DNA from: Neptunomonas japonica DSM 18939
GTDB lineage: Bacteria; Pseudomonadota; Gammaproteobacteria; Pseudomonadales; Balneatricaceae
DNA: 64,000 bases
Direction of reading: 5' to 3'
Assembly: GCF_000422765.1 (NCBI RefSeq)
Contig: NZ_AUGR01000016.1
Coordinates: 93,090-157,089 of the forward strand
Of the stretch, positions 33,612 through 42,716 are shown piece after piece. Numbering within the stretch: the first letter of the stretch is position 1; the number at the start of each line of letters is the position of its first letter. The notes under the pieces are model-generated. The model worked only from the letters and a program-made list of their open reading frames with translations, was not told the origin of the DNA and ran no database searches. A program made the position numbers and the translations under genes.

Positions 33612-33995
33612 ATGCTTAATGGCTTTTTGGTGTTGCTGCTTTGTCAGTTATTAGGTGAGCTGGTGGTGTTGGCCTCAGGCGTGCCGGTGCCGGGCCCTGT
33701 GTTTGGTATGATCTTGTTATTACTGGTATTAATTGCTTTTAAAAAAACTCCTAAGTCTGTGAGGCTGGTTTCTGAGGGTTTATTACGGCATTTGGCTTTT
33801 TTATATGTGCCTGCAGGTGTTGGCCTTATGGTGCATCTGGAAATGATCTCTCACTATTGGTTGGCCATCTTGGTTGCTTTACTGGTCAGTACCTTTGTAA
33901 CTCTGGTAGTGACAGCTCTCGTGTTTCGTTTGTTGGGTAGGCTTAATGGCCCTGCAAAAGGTGAGATAGGCGACTCATCAGAGGGGGTGAAGTAA
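33612..33995 (+). CDS. lrgA: LrgA/CidA-family holin-like membrane protein
   Basis: A small protein of about 127 residues with four membrane helices. It contains LGELVVLASGVPVPGPVFGMILLLL in part, the conserved G-x-P-x-P-G-P-x-x-G-M core of the CidA/LrgA family. These proteins are linked to control of murein hydrolases, cell lysis and, more recently, carboxylate transport together with LrgB. The ATG at 33612 is favoured over the adjacent GTG. The stop codon overlaps the lrgB start by one base (TAATG), as is usual for this pair. Confidence 0.88.
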   Translation: MLNGFLVLLLCQLLGELVVLASGVPVPGPVFGMILLLLVLIAFKKTPKSVRLVSEGLLRHLAFLYVPAGVGLMVHLEMISHYWLAILVALLVSTFVTLVVTALVFRLLGRLNGPAKGEIGDSSEGVK

Positions 33996-34705
33996 TGGAG
34001 TTTTGGGTATATTTTGCCGCCAAGCCGTTATTTTGGTTGATCGTCACTTTAATTGTTTTTATGTTTGCTTCTGAGCTAAATAGGCGCTCGGGCGGCACTC
34101 CGTTATTGCATCCAGTTTTGATATCGATGGCGATTATCATTAGTTTTTTGTTGGTTACAGGTACTCGCTATGAAACGTACTTTGAGGGGGCTCAGTTTAT
34201 TCATTTTTTGCTGGGGCCAGCAACGGTTGCTCTGGCGGTTCCTTTGTTTGATCATTTTGAGCGCATTAAAAAGATGTGGTTTGTGCTGTTAGTGGCTTGC
34301 ATTAGTGGTGCGGTGACAGCGATTGTATCGGTGTTGCTGGTTGGCTTGGCATTTGATCTGCCAGTAGAGGTGTTGCTGTCTTTGGCGCCTAAGTCAGTTA
34401 CCTCTCCCATTGCTATTGGGATTGTTGAGAAAATAGGCGGCTACCCTTCATTAGCCGCTGGGCTCGTGTTAATTACAGGTGCGATGGGGTGTTTGTTGTC
34501 TCCACTTGTTTTTAAGTTACTAAATGTGAAGGATGGCGCGGTTAAAGGCTTTACGCTTGGTCTGGCTGCTCATGGCTTTGGTACGGCATATGCATTCGAG
34601 ACAAGTGCGCTGGCGGGTGCTTTTGCGGGATTGGCGATGGGGATGACAGGGTTGTTAACAGCCTTTTTATTGCCTGTTGTTATTTCGTTGATGGGGTTTA
34701 ATTAG
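33995..34705 (+). CDS. lrgB: LrgB-family membrane protein
   Basis: A 236-residue polytopic protein. The segment LLSLAPKSVTSPIAIGI is the LrgB signature (P-K-S-V-T-x-P-I-A), followed by GLAAHGFGTAYAFE. It functions with LrgA in the inner membrane, either antagonising holin-like activity or as a transport partner. It overlaps lrgA by one base. The 125 bases that follow hold no gene before zapE. Confidence 0.92.
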   Translation: MEFWVYFAAKPLFWLIVTLIVFMFASELNRRSGGTPLLHPVLISMAIIISFLLVTGTRYETYFEGAQFIHFLLGPATVALAVPLFDHFERIKKMWFVLLVACISGAVTAIVSVLLVGLAFDLPVEVLLSLAPKSVTSPIAIGIVEKIGGYPSLAAGLVLITGAMGCLLSPLVFKLLNVKDGAVKGFTLGLAAHGFGTAYAFETSALAGAFAGLAMGMTGLLTAFLLPVVISLMGFN

Positions 34706-34830
34706 CTCAATGTGTGTGGAGTTTTAAAGGCTTTGTATTGTTTAGCCTATTGTTGAATTTGAATGTGGGGGGCTTCTGGTACAGTTCGCCCCTGTATTTT
34801 AGTGCCTATTGATCAGGGTGATGTGGAAAA

Positions 34831-35937
34831 ATGACTCCATTAGAACGTTATAAAAAAGACTTGTTGCGTGATGACTTTTCATACGACCCTGCGCAGGAGA
34901 TTGCTATCGGCCATCTTCAGCGTTTGTATGATGATCTGATTGCGGTTGACAGCGTTCAGCCTCAGACGTTGATGCAGCGTTTTAGTGGGAAGTTTAAAAA
35001 GCAGACGGTAGAGCCTGTGCAGGGTTTGTACTTTTGGGGTGGCGTGGGTCGTGGTAAGACTTACATGATGGACACCTTTTATGACAGCTTGCCGTTTAAG
35101 CAGAAAAGACGTACTCACTTTCATCGCTTCATGCAGGGCGTGCATGCAGATTTGCGTTTGCTCGATGGTACTAAAAACCCGCTTACTGAAATTGCCCGTA
35201 AATATGCAGATGAGGCGCGTATTATCTGTTTTGATGAATTTTTTGTTTCTGATATAACAGACGCAATGATTTTGGGGAGCTTGTTTGAGCAGTTGTTTGC
35301 TAATGGTGTTTCGTTAGTGGCTACATCAAACATTATTCCTGACGGCTTGTATCGAGATGGTTTGCAGAGGGCTCGTTTTTTACCGGCAATAGCACTTTTA
35401 AACAGACACACCGATGTTATTAATGTAGATGGTGGTGTGGATTATAGGTTGCGAGCGTTGGAGCAGGCTGAGTTGTATCATTATCCATTGGATGCGACGG
35501 CTGACGACAGTTTGAATGCGAGTTTTGAAAGCTTGGCGCCTGACATAGAAGAAGCCGTTGAAAATGAGCTAGTCGATGTTAATGGTCGTGGTATTCCATC
35601 AAGAAGAACTTGTGAGGATGTTGTCTGGTTTGATTTCCCTGCATTGTGTGAAGGGCCGCGTTCGCAGAATGATTACATTGAAATTGCTAAAATATACCAT
35701 GCGGTAATTATTTCTAATGTTCCACAGTTAGGCACTAAAAACGATGATGCAGCGCGCCGCTTCATTAACCTGGTTGATGAATTTTATGATTGCGGCGTGA
35801 AATTGATTGTTTCTGCTGCGGTGCCTATCCATGAAATCTATACGGGTGGGCGTTTGTCTTTTGAGATTGAGCGCACGCAAAGTAGGCTTTTAGAGATGCA
35901 GTCTCACGATTATTTGGCAAAAGCTCACAAAGCTTAA
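34831..35937 (+). CDS. zapE: Cell division protein ZapE (AFG1-like ATPase)
   Basis: A 368-residue P-loop ATPase. Walker A is GGVGRGKTYMMD and Walker B IICFDEFFVSDI, with sensor region VATSNIIPDGLYRDGLQR, all typical of the AFG1/ZapE family. It associates with the FtsZ ring at late constriction and is needed under anaerobic or heat stress in Escherichia coli. The gene is monocistronic and lies upstream of rplM-rpsI, a common arrangement in gammaproteobacteria. Confidence 0.95.
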   Translation: MTPLERYKKDLLRDDFSYDPAQEIAIGHLQRLYDDLIAVDSVQPQTLMQRFSGKFKKQTVEPVQGLYFWGGVGRGKTYMMDTFYDSLPFKQKRRTHFHRFMQGVHADLRLLDGTKNPLTEIARKYADEARIICFDEFFVSDITDAMILGSLFEQLFANGVSLVATSNIIPDGLYRDGLQRARFLPAIALLNRHTDVINVDGGVDYRLRALEQAELYHYPLDATADDSLNASFESLAPDIEEAVENELVDVNGRGIPSRRTCEDVVWFDFPALCEGPRSQNDYIEIAKIYHAVIISNVPQLGTKNDDAARRFINLVDEFYDCGVKLIVSAAVPIHEIYTGGRLSFEIERTQSRLLEMQSHDYLAKAHKA

Positions 35938-36046
35938 TTTGTCGTTGTGCTTGTGAATAAAATGAGCAGGGCTTGGGGTTAAATGTTTTCTGGCTTTTAT
36001 ATTAAATAAGCGCACAGAAATACTCGCATTAGCTGGATAATTTGAC

Positions 36047-36202
36047 TATAATTCGCGCTCCTCATTTCAGGATGAGGTTTCGTACGTTGTTTTTTACTGT
36101 TTTCAGTAGCAAACAACTAATAATTATAAGGTAAGTCGGACGCGGAAATTCTGATCTTCAGATCCGTTATCTAGACTTAATTAAAGTATAGGCGAACAAT
36201 CG
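36047..36202 (+). promoter_or_regulatory. rplM promoter and structured leader
   Basis: A TATAAT at 36047-36052 is a good -10 box. The -35 region is weak. The expected leader then holds three hairpins: CTCAT/ATGAG (36061-36076), GTTGTTT...AAACAAC with inner TACTG/CAGTA (36086-36117), and CGGA-TCTGA/TCAGA-TCCG (36143-36166). In enterics L13 represses its own rplM-rpsI operon through leader structure, so a similar role is plausible. The hairpins were seen by eye and not folded. Confidence 0.5.
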
Positions 36203-36631
36203 ATGACTACTTTTGTTGCTAAGCCAGCCGAGGTAAAACGCGACTGGTACGTAATTGACGCAGAAGGCAAAACTCTTGGCCGTATGGCTACTGAAATTGC
36301 TCGACGTCTGCGCGGTAAGCATAAACCAGAATTCACACCACACGTAGATACTGGCGATTACATTGTTGTTGTAAACGCAGAAAAAGTACATGTGTCTGGT
36401 AATAAGCGTAAAGCTAAAATTTATTACCGTCATACAGGTTTCCCAGGTGGTCTTAAACAGGCTAACTTTGAGATCATGATTAACAGTCAGCCAGAAAAAG
36501 TTATCGAATTGGCTGTTAAAGGTATGCTACCAAAAGGTCCTTTGGGTCGTGCTATGTACACTAAATTGAAAGTGTATGCAGGTAACGAACATCCACACCA
36601 GGCTCAGCAGCCTCAAGAACTGAAACTCTAA
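36203..36631 (+). CDS. rplM: 50S ribosomal protein L13
   Basis: A 142-residue protein of full family length, starting [20 protein letters not shown] with the typical [20 protein letters not shown] and the late [19 protein letters not shown]13 binds 23S rRNA early in large-subunit assembly. It is cotranscribed with rpsI, which starts 13 bases after its stop behind an AAGGGGAAG ribosome site. Codon use is that of a highly expressed gene. Confidence 0.98.
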   Translation: MTTFVAKPAEVKRDWYVIDAEGKTLGRMATEIARRLRGKHKPEFTPHVDTGDYIVVVNAEKVHVSGNKRKAKIYYRHTGFPGGLKQANFEIMINSQPEKVIELAVKGMLPKGPLGRAMYTKLKVYAGNEHPHQAQQPQELKL

Positions 36632-36644
36632 GGGGAAGTAGATA

Positions 36645-37037
36645 ATGTCAGCTACTCAGTATTACGGTACAGGTCGTCGCAAAACTTCTACAGCCCGAGT
36701 TTTCTTGCGTCCTGGTACAGGCACAATCTCTATCAACGATCGTACTATCGAAGTTTACTTCGGTCGCGAAACTGCACGTATGATTGTTCGTCAGCCATTA
36801 GAGTTGACTGAAACTCTAGAAAAATTCGACGTAATCGTTACTGTTAAAGGTGGTGGTAACTTCGGTCAAGCAGGTGCGATCCGTCATGGTATCACTCGTG
36901 CATTGATGGAATACGACGAAACTATGCGTCCTGCACTGCGTAAAGCTGGTTTCGTAACCCGCGACGCTCGTGAAGTTGAACGTAAGAAAGTTGGTCTACG
37001 TAAAGCACGTAAGAAACCACAATTCTCTAAACGTTAA
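36645..37037 (+). CDS. rpsI: 30S ribosomal protein S9
   Basis: A 130-residue protein beginning [20 protein letters not shown] and ending in the basic tail [18 protein letters not shown], whose last residues reach the P-site tRNA in the ribosome. The length and tail are canonical. It is the second gene of the rplM-rpsI operon, ended by a strong intrinsic terminator at 37071-37108. Confidence 0.98.
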   Translation: MSATQYYGTGRRKTSTARVFLRPGTGTISINDRTIEVYFGRETARMIVRQPLELTETLEKFDVIVTVKGGGNFGQAGAIRHGITRALMEYDETMRPALRKAGFVTRDAREVERKKVGLRKARKKPQFSKR

Positions 37038-37070
37038 TTGTTTGCCGGTTATCCGGCATGCAATTTGGAA

Positions 37071-37108
37071 AACGCTCGTGGCCTTTATGGCCCGGGCGTT
37101 TTTTTTTA
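37071..37108 (+). terminator. Intrinsic terminator after rpsI
   Basis: AACGCTCG...GGCC (from 37071) pairs with GGCC...CGGGCGTT (to 37100), followed by eight or more T residues. Confidence 0.92.
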
Positions 37109-37297
37109 TCTGTGTATCAGGTCAATACTTAGTCTTATAGATACCTCGGAAGGGATAATTCACCTTGTAAAATAGGGGTATTTTCTTTACTATTTGGGCC
37201 ATTTTTACAGAACCGGATTTCGTGATTTTTTTATACTGAACGGTTGGTGATTATTTGTACAAGCAAATAGCCTGGCCGAGTGAGGGGGATATACTTG

Positions 37298-37897
37298 ATG
37301 AGCAATGACGGCGTGAACAAGGGTCGGCGTCGGCTTCTTATAGGTGCCACTTCTGCCGTTGGGGCAGTGGGTGCTGTAGGAGCGGCGGTCCCGTTCGTGG
37401 CTTCCTGGAATCCAAGTGCCAAGGCGAAAGCCGCTGGCGCACCAGCTAAAGCTGATATTAGCAAGCTGGAACCAGGTCAGCAGATGATAGTTGAGTGGCG
37501 TGGAAAGCCTGTTTGGGTTGTTAAGCGTGGCGAGGAAGCGTTAGCGACCTTGAATAGCATTGATCCAGGTGAGTTGTCGGACCCCGATTCGGAAGTTCCT
37601 CAGCAGCCACCGTACATTCCACATGATGCGGATCGATCAATTCGTCCTGATATCTCTGTGTTAGTAGGTATATGCACGCATTTAGGGTGCTCTCCTAGCT
37701 ATAAGCCTGAGGTTGGGCCGCAAGAATTTGACGCCAATTGGGTTGGTGGTTTTTATTGCCCATGCCATGGCTCTCGTTTTGATTTATCGGGCCGTGTCTA
37801 TAAAGGCTCACCGGCACCGACAAACCTAGTGATTCCGCCTCATAAATACGAAGGCGAAGACATTATCATTGTTGGCGTGGATCAGGAGAACGCATAA
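37298..37897 (+). CDS. petA: Ubiquinol-cytochrome c reductase iron-sulfur (Rieske) subunit
   Basis: The Rieske 2Fe-2S protein of the cytochrome bc1 complex, 199 residues. The N-terminus has a Tat-like signal/anchor ([19 protein letters not shown]) with one membrane helix. The cluster ligands lie in CTHLGCSP and CPCHGS. The ATG at 37298 is chosen because AGGGGGAT lies 7 bases upstream. A GTG at 37280 would add six residues. It overlaps petB by one base, forming the canonical petABC operon. Confidence 0.97.
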   Translation: MSNDGVNKGRRRLLIGATSAVGAVGAVGAAVPFVASWNPSAKAKAAGAPAKADISKLEPGQQMIVEWRGKPVWVVKRGEEALATLNSIDPGELSDPDSEVPQQPPYIPHDADRSIRPDISVLVGICTHLGCSPSYKPEVGPQEFDANWVGGFYCPCHGSRFDLSGRVYKGSPAPTNLVIPPHKYEGEDIIIVGVDQENA

Positions 37898-39144
37898 TGG
37901 CTGGTTACCGTAATAAAGGAAAAAGCGGTTTTATGGGGTGGGTCGATGACCGTTTCCCGGCGACTGCTATGTGGGAAGACCACTTATCAAAATACTATGC
38001 GCCAAAAAACTTTAACTTTTGGTACTTTTTCGGCTCTTTAGCAATGCTGATGTTGGTCAACCAGATCATTACCGGTATTTGGCTAACGATGAGCTACAAT
38101 CCTTCTGCAGAAGGCGCGTTTGCTTCTGTTGAGTACATCATGCGAGATGTTGATTACGGCTGGTTGCTGCGCTACTTGCACTCTACCGGTGCTTCGGCAT
38201 TCTTCTGTGTGGTCTATCTGCACATGTTCCGTGGCATGATGTATGGCTCATATCGTAAGCCGCGTGAATTGATATGGCTATTCGGTATGGCTATCTATCT
38301 TGCGTTGATGGCTGAAGCTTTCATGGGTTACTTGCTACCATGGGGTCAGATGTCTTATTGGGGCGCTGCGGTAATTGTATCTTTGTTCCAGGCTGTGCCT
38401 TTTGTTGGGCCTGAGCTGGCTGAGTGGATTCGTGGTGATTACCTGATCTCTGGTGTGACACTAAACCGTTTCTTCTCTTTGCATGTTGTTGCATTACCTA
38501 TCGTATTGTTGGCGCTAGTTGTGCTGCATATTATTGCGTTGCATGAGGTTGGTTCTAACAACCCAGATGGTATCGAAATTAAAGAAAACAAAGATGAAAA
38601 CGGCGTGCCATTGGATGGAATTCCATTCCACCCTTACTACACAGTGAAAGATATTGTGGGTGTTGTTGTCTTCCTATTTGTCTTCTGCATCATTGTGTTC
38701 TTCTTCCCAGAGGGTGGTGGTTACTTAATTGAAGCACCAAACTTTGAGCCGGCTAACCCGCTGAAAACACCGCCGCATATTGCACCAGTTTGGTACTTCA
38801 CTCCATTCTACGCAATGCTGCGTGCGATTCCGCCAATTGCTGCTTCCCAGTTCCCTGGTGTTGTTGTGATGGGTGGTGCGATTGCTATCTTGTTTGTTCT
38901 TCCTTGGTTGGATCGTAGCCCTGTTAAGTCAATTCGCTATAAAGGAATGTTTAGCAAAGTGGCGTTGGTGATCTTTGCTGTTAGCTTTGTGATCTTGGGT
39001 TACCTAGGTGTGGTTGCATCTACTCCTGAACGTACATTGGTGGCTCAGATCTGTACTGCTCTTTATTTTGCTTTCTTCTTCTTGATGCCGTTTTACACCA
39101 AGATGGAGAAAACTAAACCAGTACCAGAGAGGGTTACAGGATAA
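37897..39144 (+). CDS. petB: Cytochrome b of the bc1 complex
   Basis: A 415-residue inner-membrane protein with eight helices. Haem-ligating histidines are seen in RYLHSTGASAFF/LHMFRG and in FSLHVVALPIVLLALVVLHIIALHE. The Qo-site PPHIAPVWYFTPFYAMLRAIP carries a PVWY in place of the common PEWY, a variant I note without inferring altered function. It carries quinol oxidation and reduction. It overlaps petA and petC by one base each. Confidence 0.97.
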   Translation: MAGYRNKGKSGFMGWVDDRFPATAMWEDHLSKYYAPKNFNFWYFFGSLAMLMLVNQIITGIWLTMSYNPSAEGAFASVEYIMRDVDYGWLLRYLHSTGASAFFCVVYLHMFRGMMYGSYRKPRELIWLFGMAIYLALMAEAFMGYLLPWGQMSYWGAAVIVSLFQAVPFVGPELAEWIRGDYLISGVTLNRFFSLHVVALPIVLLALVVLHIIALHEVGSNNPDGIEIKENKDENGVPLDGIPFHPYYTVKDIVGVVVFLFVFCIIVFFFPEGGGYLIEAPNFEPANPLKTPPHIAPVWYFTPFYAMLRAIPPIAASQFPGVVVMGGAIAILFVLPWLDRSPVKSIRYKGMFSKVALVIFAVSFVILGYLGVVASTPERTLVAQICTALYFAFFFLMPFYTKMEKTKPVPERVTG

Positions 39145-39908
39145 TGAAAAAGTATTTAGTTGCATTCGTTATTGCACTGTTCCCATTGGCAAGTTTTGCT
39201 GCGGGCGGTGCGGGTCCTAAATTGGACCACATGGCTGTAGATCTGCATAATCAAGCTTCATTGCAGCGCGGTATGCAGGTATTTGTGAATAACTGTTTGG
39301 GTTGTCACTCTGCGCAATATCAACGTTACCAGCGTGCTGCTGAAGACTTAGGCATGCCGATTAACTTGGTAGAAGAGAATCTACTTTTGGGGAACCAAAA
39401 AGTAGGTCAGCAGATGACCAATACTATGCTCAAAGAGGATTCTGCTAACTGGTTTGGTACAGCGCCACCTGATTTGACGCTTGAATCACGTTTGCGTGGG
39501 CCGGATTGGTTGTATACATATTTACGTAGCTTCTATAAAGATTCTTCACGTCCATGGGGTGTGAATAACGTAGTCTTTCCTGATGTAGGTATGCCTAACG
39601 TGCTTGAGTATTTGCAGGGTGAGCAGATTAATCATTGTTCAGCTGAAGAAGCGCAGCATCATGAGGCTAAAATTGATCCGTTAACAGGTAAGATGATGGG
39701 CGGTTGTATGTCTATCGGTAAGAAAGGGCAGCAGAGCACAGAAGAGTTTGATAAAACTGTTTATGATCTGGTGAACTTTATGGCCTATATTGGTGAGCCG
39801 TCTAAATTAGACTCTCAGCGTATCGGAACTAAAGTGTTAATCTTTCTCTTCTTGTTCTTCTTCATCGCTTATGCGCTGAAAAAAGAATACTGGAAAGATG
39901 TTCACTGA
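39144..39908 (+). CDS. petC: Cytochrome c1 of the bc1 complex
   Basis: A 254-residue periplasmic haem protein with a signal peptide (residues 1-20), the haem-binding CLGCH (Cys51, Cys54, His55), a probable axial Met in VGMPNVLEYL and a C-terminal membrane anchor (KVLIFLFLFFFIAYALKKEYWKD in part). It passes electrons from the Rieske protein to soluble cytochrome c. It is the last petABC gene and is followed by a strong terminator. Confidence 0.97.
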   Translation: MKKYLVAFVIALFPLASFAAGGAGPKLDHMAVDLHNQASLQRGMQVFVNNCLGCHSAQYQRYQRAAEDLGMPINLVEENLLLGNQKVGQQMTNTMLKEDSANWFGTAPPDLTLESRLRGPDWLYTYLRSFYKDSSRPWGVNNVVFPDVGMPNVLEYLQGEQINHCSAEEAQHHEAKIDPLTGKMMGGCMSIGKKGQQSTEEFDKTVYDLVNFMAYIGEPSKLDSQRIGTKVLIFLFLFFFIAYALKKEYWKDVH

Positions 39909-39942
39909 TTTTACAGCGTAAATCTGTTAGAATCGTTTTTTT

Positions 39943-39980
39943 GCGCGGCCTGAGTTTCAGGCCGCGCTTATTTATTTTCT
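39943..39980 (+). terminator. Intrinsic terminator after petC
   Basis: An 11-bp GC-rich stem (GCGCGGCCTGA at 39943-39953 with TCAGGCCGCGC at 39957-39967) and a 3-base loop are followed by TTATTTATTTT. It separates petABC from sspAB. Confidence 0.88.
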
Positions 39981-40006
39981 ACGGTAAGTAATACGGGGAT
40001 ATATTA

Positions 40007-40639
40007 ATGGGAGTTGTGGCTAAACGTTCTTCCATGACCTTTTACTCTGATGGTGCTGATCATTACAGCCATCGTGTTCGCATTGTGTTGGCGGAAAAAG
40101 GAGTAGCGGTTGACGTTATTGATTGTCATGTTGAGGACCTTCCTGAAGATTTGGCAGGTTTAAATCCTTATAATAGCTTGCCTACTCTCCTGGATAGAGA
40201 CTTGGTGCTGTATGAGCCAAATGTAATGATGGAATATTTGGATGAGCGTTTCCCTCATCCACCGTTGTTGCCTGTCTATCCTGTTGCGCGCGCAGAAAGC
40301 CGTTTATATATGCATCGAATCCAGAAAGATTGGTGTAAGCATGTAGATGTCTTGGTGTCAGTTAAATCAACAGATGATGAGGTTGAAGCAGCACGTAAAG
40401 ATTTGCGTGATAGCTTAGTGGCTATTTCACCTATCTTTGCTGAAAAGCCATTCTTCATGAGTGAAGAGTTTACATTGGTTGATTGCTGTCTTGCTCCGCT
40501 ATTGTGGCGCTTGCCTTATTTGGGTGTTGATTTGCCTGAAGCTCAGTGCAAATCATTGTATGAGTATATGGAACGTTTATTTGAGCGTGAATCTTTCCGT
40601 GAGAGTCTCTCGGAAGCTGAACGTGAAATGCGTGACTAG
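40007..40639 (+). CDS. sspA: Stringent starvation protein A
   Basis: A 210-residue glutathione S-transferase-fold protein that binds RNA polymerase and affects stationary-phase gene expression. It aligns well with enteric Ssp[49 protein letters not shown] (in part) and [14 protein letters not shown]. The ATG at 40007 gives the usual N-terminal extension. It is followed by a terminator hairpin and sspB. Confidence 0.95.
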   Translation: MGVVAKRSSMTFYSDGADHYSHRVRIVLAEKGVAVDVIDCHVEDLPEDLAGLNPYNSLPTLLDRDLVLYEPNVMMEYLDERFPHPPLLPVYPVARAESRLYMHRIQKDWCKHVDVLVSVKSTDDEVEAARKDLRDSLVAISPIFAEKPFFMSEEFTLVDCCLAPLLWRLPYLGVDLPEAQCKSLYEYMERLFERESFRESLSEAEREMRD

Positions 40640-40669
40640 TACTATATCTGCTTGAATATTTAGTTCAGA

Positions 40670-40696
40670 AAGGGATGATAATATCATCCCTTTTTT
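40670..40696 (+). terminator. Intrinsic terminator between sspA and sspB
   Basis: AAGGGATGAT (40670-40679) pairs with ATCATCCCTT (40683-40692), followed by T residues. It lies just before the sspB ribosome site, so sspB depends on read-through or its own promoter. Confidence 0.75.
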
Positions 40697-40711
40697 ATGT
40701 TTGGAGTGTTT

Positions 40712-41116
40712 ATGAAACCCAGTCGTCCTTACCTTATCAAGGCTTTGCAAGAATGGTTGCTTGATAATGACTGCACGCCGCATTTAGCGGTAGATGTTGC
40801 AGTGAAAGGGGTTATGGTGCCGGAGCAGTTTATTTCTGACGGCCAGATTGTTCTTAATATTAGCCCTTCGGCAGTGCAAGAATTTTTGATAGACGATGAG
40901 GCTATCAGCTTTAATGCGCGCTTTGGTGGTGTACCCATGAATGTTTATGTGCCTATGGCTGCTGTTTTGGCTGTGTATGCGCGTGAGAATGGTGCTGGTA
41001 TGGGCTTTGGAATGGAGCCTGGTGCTGATTTTTATGAGTTAGAGCAAGAAGAAGAGCTGAAGCCAGAACCACCAAAAACCTCCGGTGGGCGGCCAACATT
41101 GAAAGTTGTTAAGTAA
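40712..41116 (+). CDS. sspB: ClpXP protease specificity-enhancing factor SspB
   Basis: A 134-residue adaptor that delivers ssrA-tagged proteins to ClpXP. It begins KPSRPYLIKALQEWLLDN, has FNARFGGVPMNVYVPMAAVLAVYARENG and ends in the ClpX-docking tail GGRPTLKVVK after an acidic linker. The ATG at 40712 is preferred over one at 40697 because GGAG then lies at correct spacing and the product matches known SspB starts. A short hairpin (ATAGCCG 41116-41122 / CGGCTAT 41138-41144) separates it from convergent dolP. Confidence 0.95.
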   Translation: MKPSRPYLIKALQEWLLDNDCTPHLAVDVAVKGVMVPEQFISDGQIVLNISPSAVQEFLIDDEAISFNARFGGVPMNVYVPMAAVLAVYARENGAGMGFGMEPGADFYELEQEEELKPEPPKTSGGRPTLKVVK

Positions 41117-41155
41117 TAGCCGCGCATTAAATAATGACGGCTATGTGTTAATGGT

Positions 41156-41740
41156 TTAGCGGTGCGGAATATATTCGAAAACCTTAACAATTCTTTGTAC
41201 ACCAGGGATGGTGCGGATAATATTTACTGCGGTATCAGCTTCGTGCTCTGTCACTAAGCCCATCAAATATGTTGAGCTATTCTCTGTGACTACCTTAATG
41301 CGGCTGCCTTCTACTGTTTCGTCAGCTAGCAGTTGTAGTTTAATACGGCTAGTTAGGTATCCATCATTGGCGCGTACAATGCTCGATGTTGGGCCTGAAA
41401 TTTCGAGTTCGTTGTGAATTTTGCGAACTTTTCGAGTCTGCGTTGCAATTTGTTCTGCTTCTAGTTTTGCGTTTTCGTGTGGTACTTGGCCGGTGAGTAA
41501 TAGGATGCCGTTGTAGCTGGTCACGCTGATATGAGAGTTTTTTACCGTTTCTGAGCCTTTGTTGATATTGACGAGTGTTTTGTTTTCAATAACTTCATCT
41601 TCGATATAGGCGCCGACCGTGCGGCTTCCTTGGTCTTCGCGGATGGGTTCTTCTCGTGATGCGCTGATCAAATTCGAGCAGCCTGAAAGTGTCGTGAGCA
41701 CGCAAGCGGTCGTAATACATTTCAAAAGCGTTGAGTTCAT
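41156..41740 (-). CDS. dolP: BON-domain outer-membrane lipoprotein DolP
   Basis: A protein of about 194 residues with a lipoprotein signal peptide (MNSTLLKCITTACVLTTLSGC, in part; lipobox LSGC) and two BON domains (VTSYNGILLLTGQVP and VVTENSSTYLMGLVTEHEAD). DolP (YraP) supports outer-membrane integrity and BAM function near the division site. The ATG at 41740 is used since the residues upstream of it would spoil the signal peptide. It follows diaA on the same strand, as in most gammaproteobacteria. Confidence 0.93.
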   Translation of the reverse strand: MNSTLLKCITTACVLTTLSGCSNLISASREEPIREDQGSRTVGAYIEDEVIENKTLVNINKGSETVKNSHISVTSYNGILLLTGQVPHENAKLEAEQIATQTRKVRKIHNELEISGPTSSIVRANDGYLTSRIKLQLLADETVEGSRIKVVTENSSTYLMGLVTEHEADTAVNIIRTIPGVQRIVKVFEYIPHR

Positions 41741-41744
41741 AGCG

Positions 41745-42332
41745 TCAGGCTCCAAATAATTGGTATTCGATTAAATCGCATAAGCAGTGAAGAATCAGCA
41801 GGTGTGCACTGTAAATCATTGCGTTGTCGTCAGATGGTACGCATATTTCGACTTCATCAGGTCTTAAAAGTGCAGAAATATTGCTACTATCATGCCCGGT
41901 AATAGCAACGACTGACATGTCGCGGTCATGGGCGGCTTGTATTGCTTGTACCAAGCTGTTTGAACGCCCTTGATTAGAGATGACTAGCAGAACGTCTCCG
42001 GGTTGCCCAATGGCTCTAATCTGCTTTGAATACACTTCACTAAAGCTGCTTTCTTCTGCAATACCGGTAAGAACGGCGCTGTCTGCGCCTACCGTTATAG
42101 CGGGCAGGCCGGGTCTTTCATTTCTGAAGCGGCTAAGCAGTAACGCAGAGAAGTGTTGAGCTAGGGCTGCTGAGCCACCATTGCCAACACACACGACTTT
42201 TAGCTCGCTGGCAAGGCTAGAGAGCATCAGCTCGCTGGCGTGAGCGATCATCGGTGTGTATTGCTCAATGGTGTGAGCATTTGTGTCCATCGAATTGTGA
42301 AATAAGTTAACAATTCGCTCTTCAAGTTCCAT
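41745..42332 (-). CDS. diaA: SIS-domain DnaA initiator-associating protein / GmhA-like
   Basis: A 195-residue SIS-fold protein. The motif VCVGNGGSAALAQHFSALLLSRF followed by LPAITVGADSAVLTGIAEE and VISNQGRSNSLVQAI matches DiaA/GmhA. Position between yraN and dolP points to DiaA, which binds DnaA as a tetramer and promotes timely initiation. GmhA (phosphoheptose isomerase) is the close alternative. Its end lies 4 bases before the dolP start. Confidence 0.88.
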   Translation of the reverse strand: MELEERIVNLFHNSMDTNAHTIEQYTPMIAHASELMLSSLASELKVVCVGNGGSAALAQHFSALLLSRFRNERPGLPAITVGADSAVLTGIAEESSFSEVYSKQIRAIGQPGDVLLVISNQGRSNSLVQAIQAAHDRDMSVVAITGHDSSNISALLRPDEVEICVPSDDNAMIYSAHLLILHCLCDLIEYQLFGA

Positions 42333-42347
42333 TCACTAATTCCGGTC

Positions 42348-42707
42348 TTAAAGTCTGAAGGCGTCTTTATACCATACTGGTTTATTTTCTTCAGAAGGAG
42401 TTTCGTACGCAATGACATCAAATCGGCAGTTATGCTGCTGAAAATGACTATGAGTCATTAAAAAATGTTGTGCAGTGCGGATAATTTTTTTCTGTTTAGT
42501 TGTTGTTACTGAATTTGCAGCTCCGCCAAAGTGCTTATGCGTGCGGTATCTAACTTCTGCAAAAACCAGTGTGTTGTTATCAACTAATATCAGATCAATT
42601 TCACCTAATTTACATAGGTAGTTTCTCGTGACTGGCTTAAGTCCTTGTTGAATAAGCCAGTGCCAAGCTTTTGTTTCGGCGTCCTTGCCGCGTGTTTGTC
42701 TGTCCAT
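42348..42707 (-). CDS. yraN: YraN family (UPF0102) protein, putative endonuclease-fold
   Basis: A 119-residue protein with the conserved UPF0102 pattern: GKDAETKAWHWLIQQG, NYLCKLGEIDLILVD and VFAEVRYR. The E-I-D and E-V-R residues fit a restriction-nuclease-like fold, but the biological role is not established. It lies between lpoA and diaA with gaps of 9 and 15 bases. Confidence 0.92.
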   Translation of the reverse strand: MDRQTRGKDAETKAWHWLIQQGLKPVTRNYLCKLGEIDLILVDNNTLVFAEVRYRTHKHFGGAANSVTTTKQKKIIRTAQHFLMTHSHFQQHNCRFDVIAYETPSEENKPVWYKDAFRL

Positions 42708-42716
42708 AGAGTGTCA

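Noticed and set aside
33612..34705. lrgAB considered as a toxin/lysis defence module.
   Set aside because: It is a normal lrgA-lrgB pair with family motifs and standard one-base overlap, surrounded by core genes. There is no sign of a defence island.
37897..39144. Cytochrome b has P-V-W-Y at the Qo site, not P-E-W-Y.
   Set aside because: Variants of this motif occur in bacterial cytochrome b, and the neighbouring pet genes are complete. I noted it in the entry but do not claim altered function.
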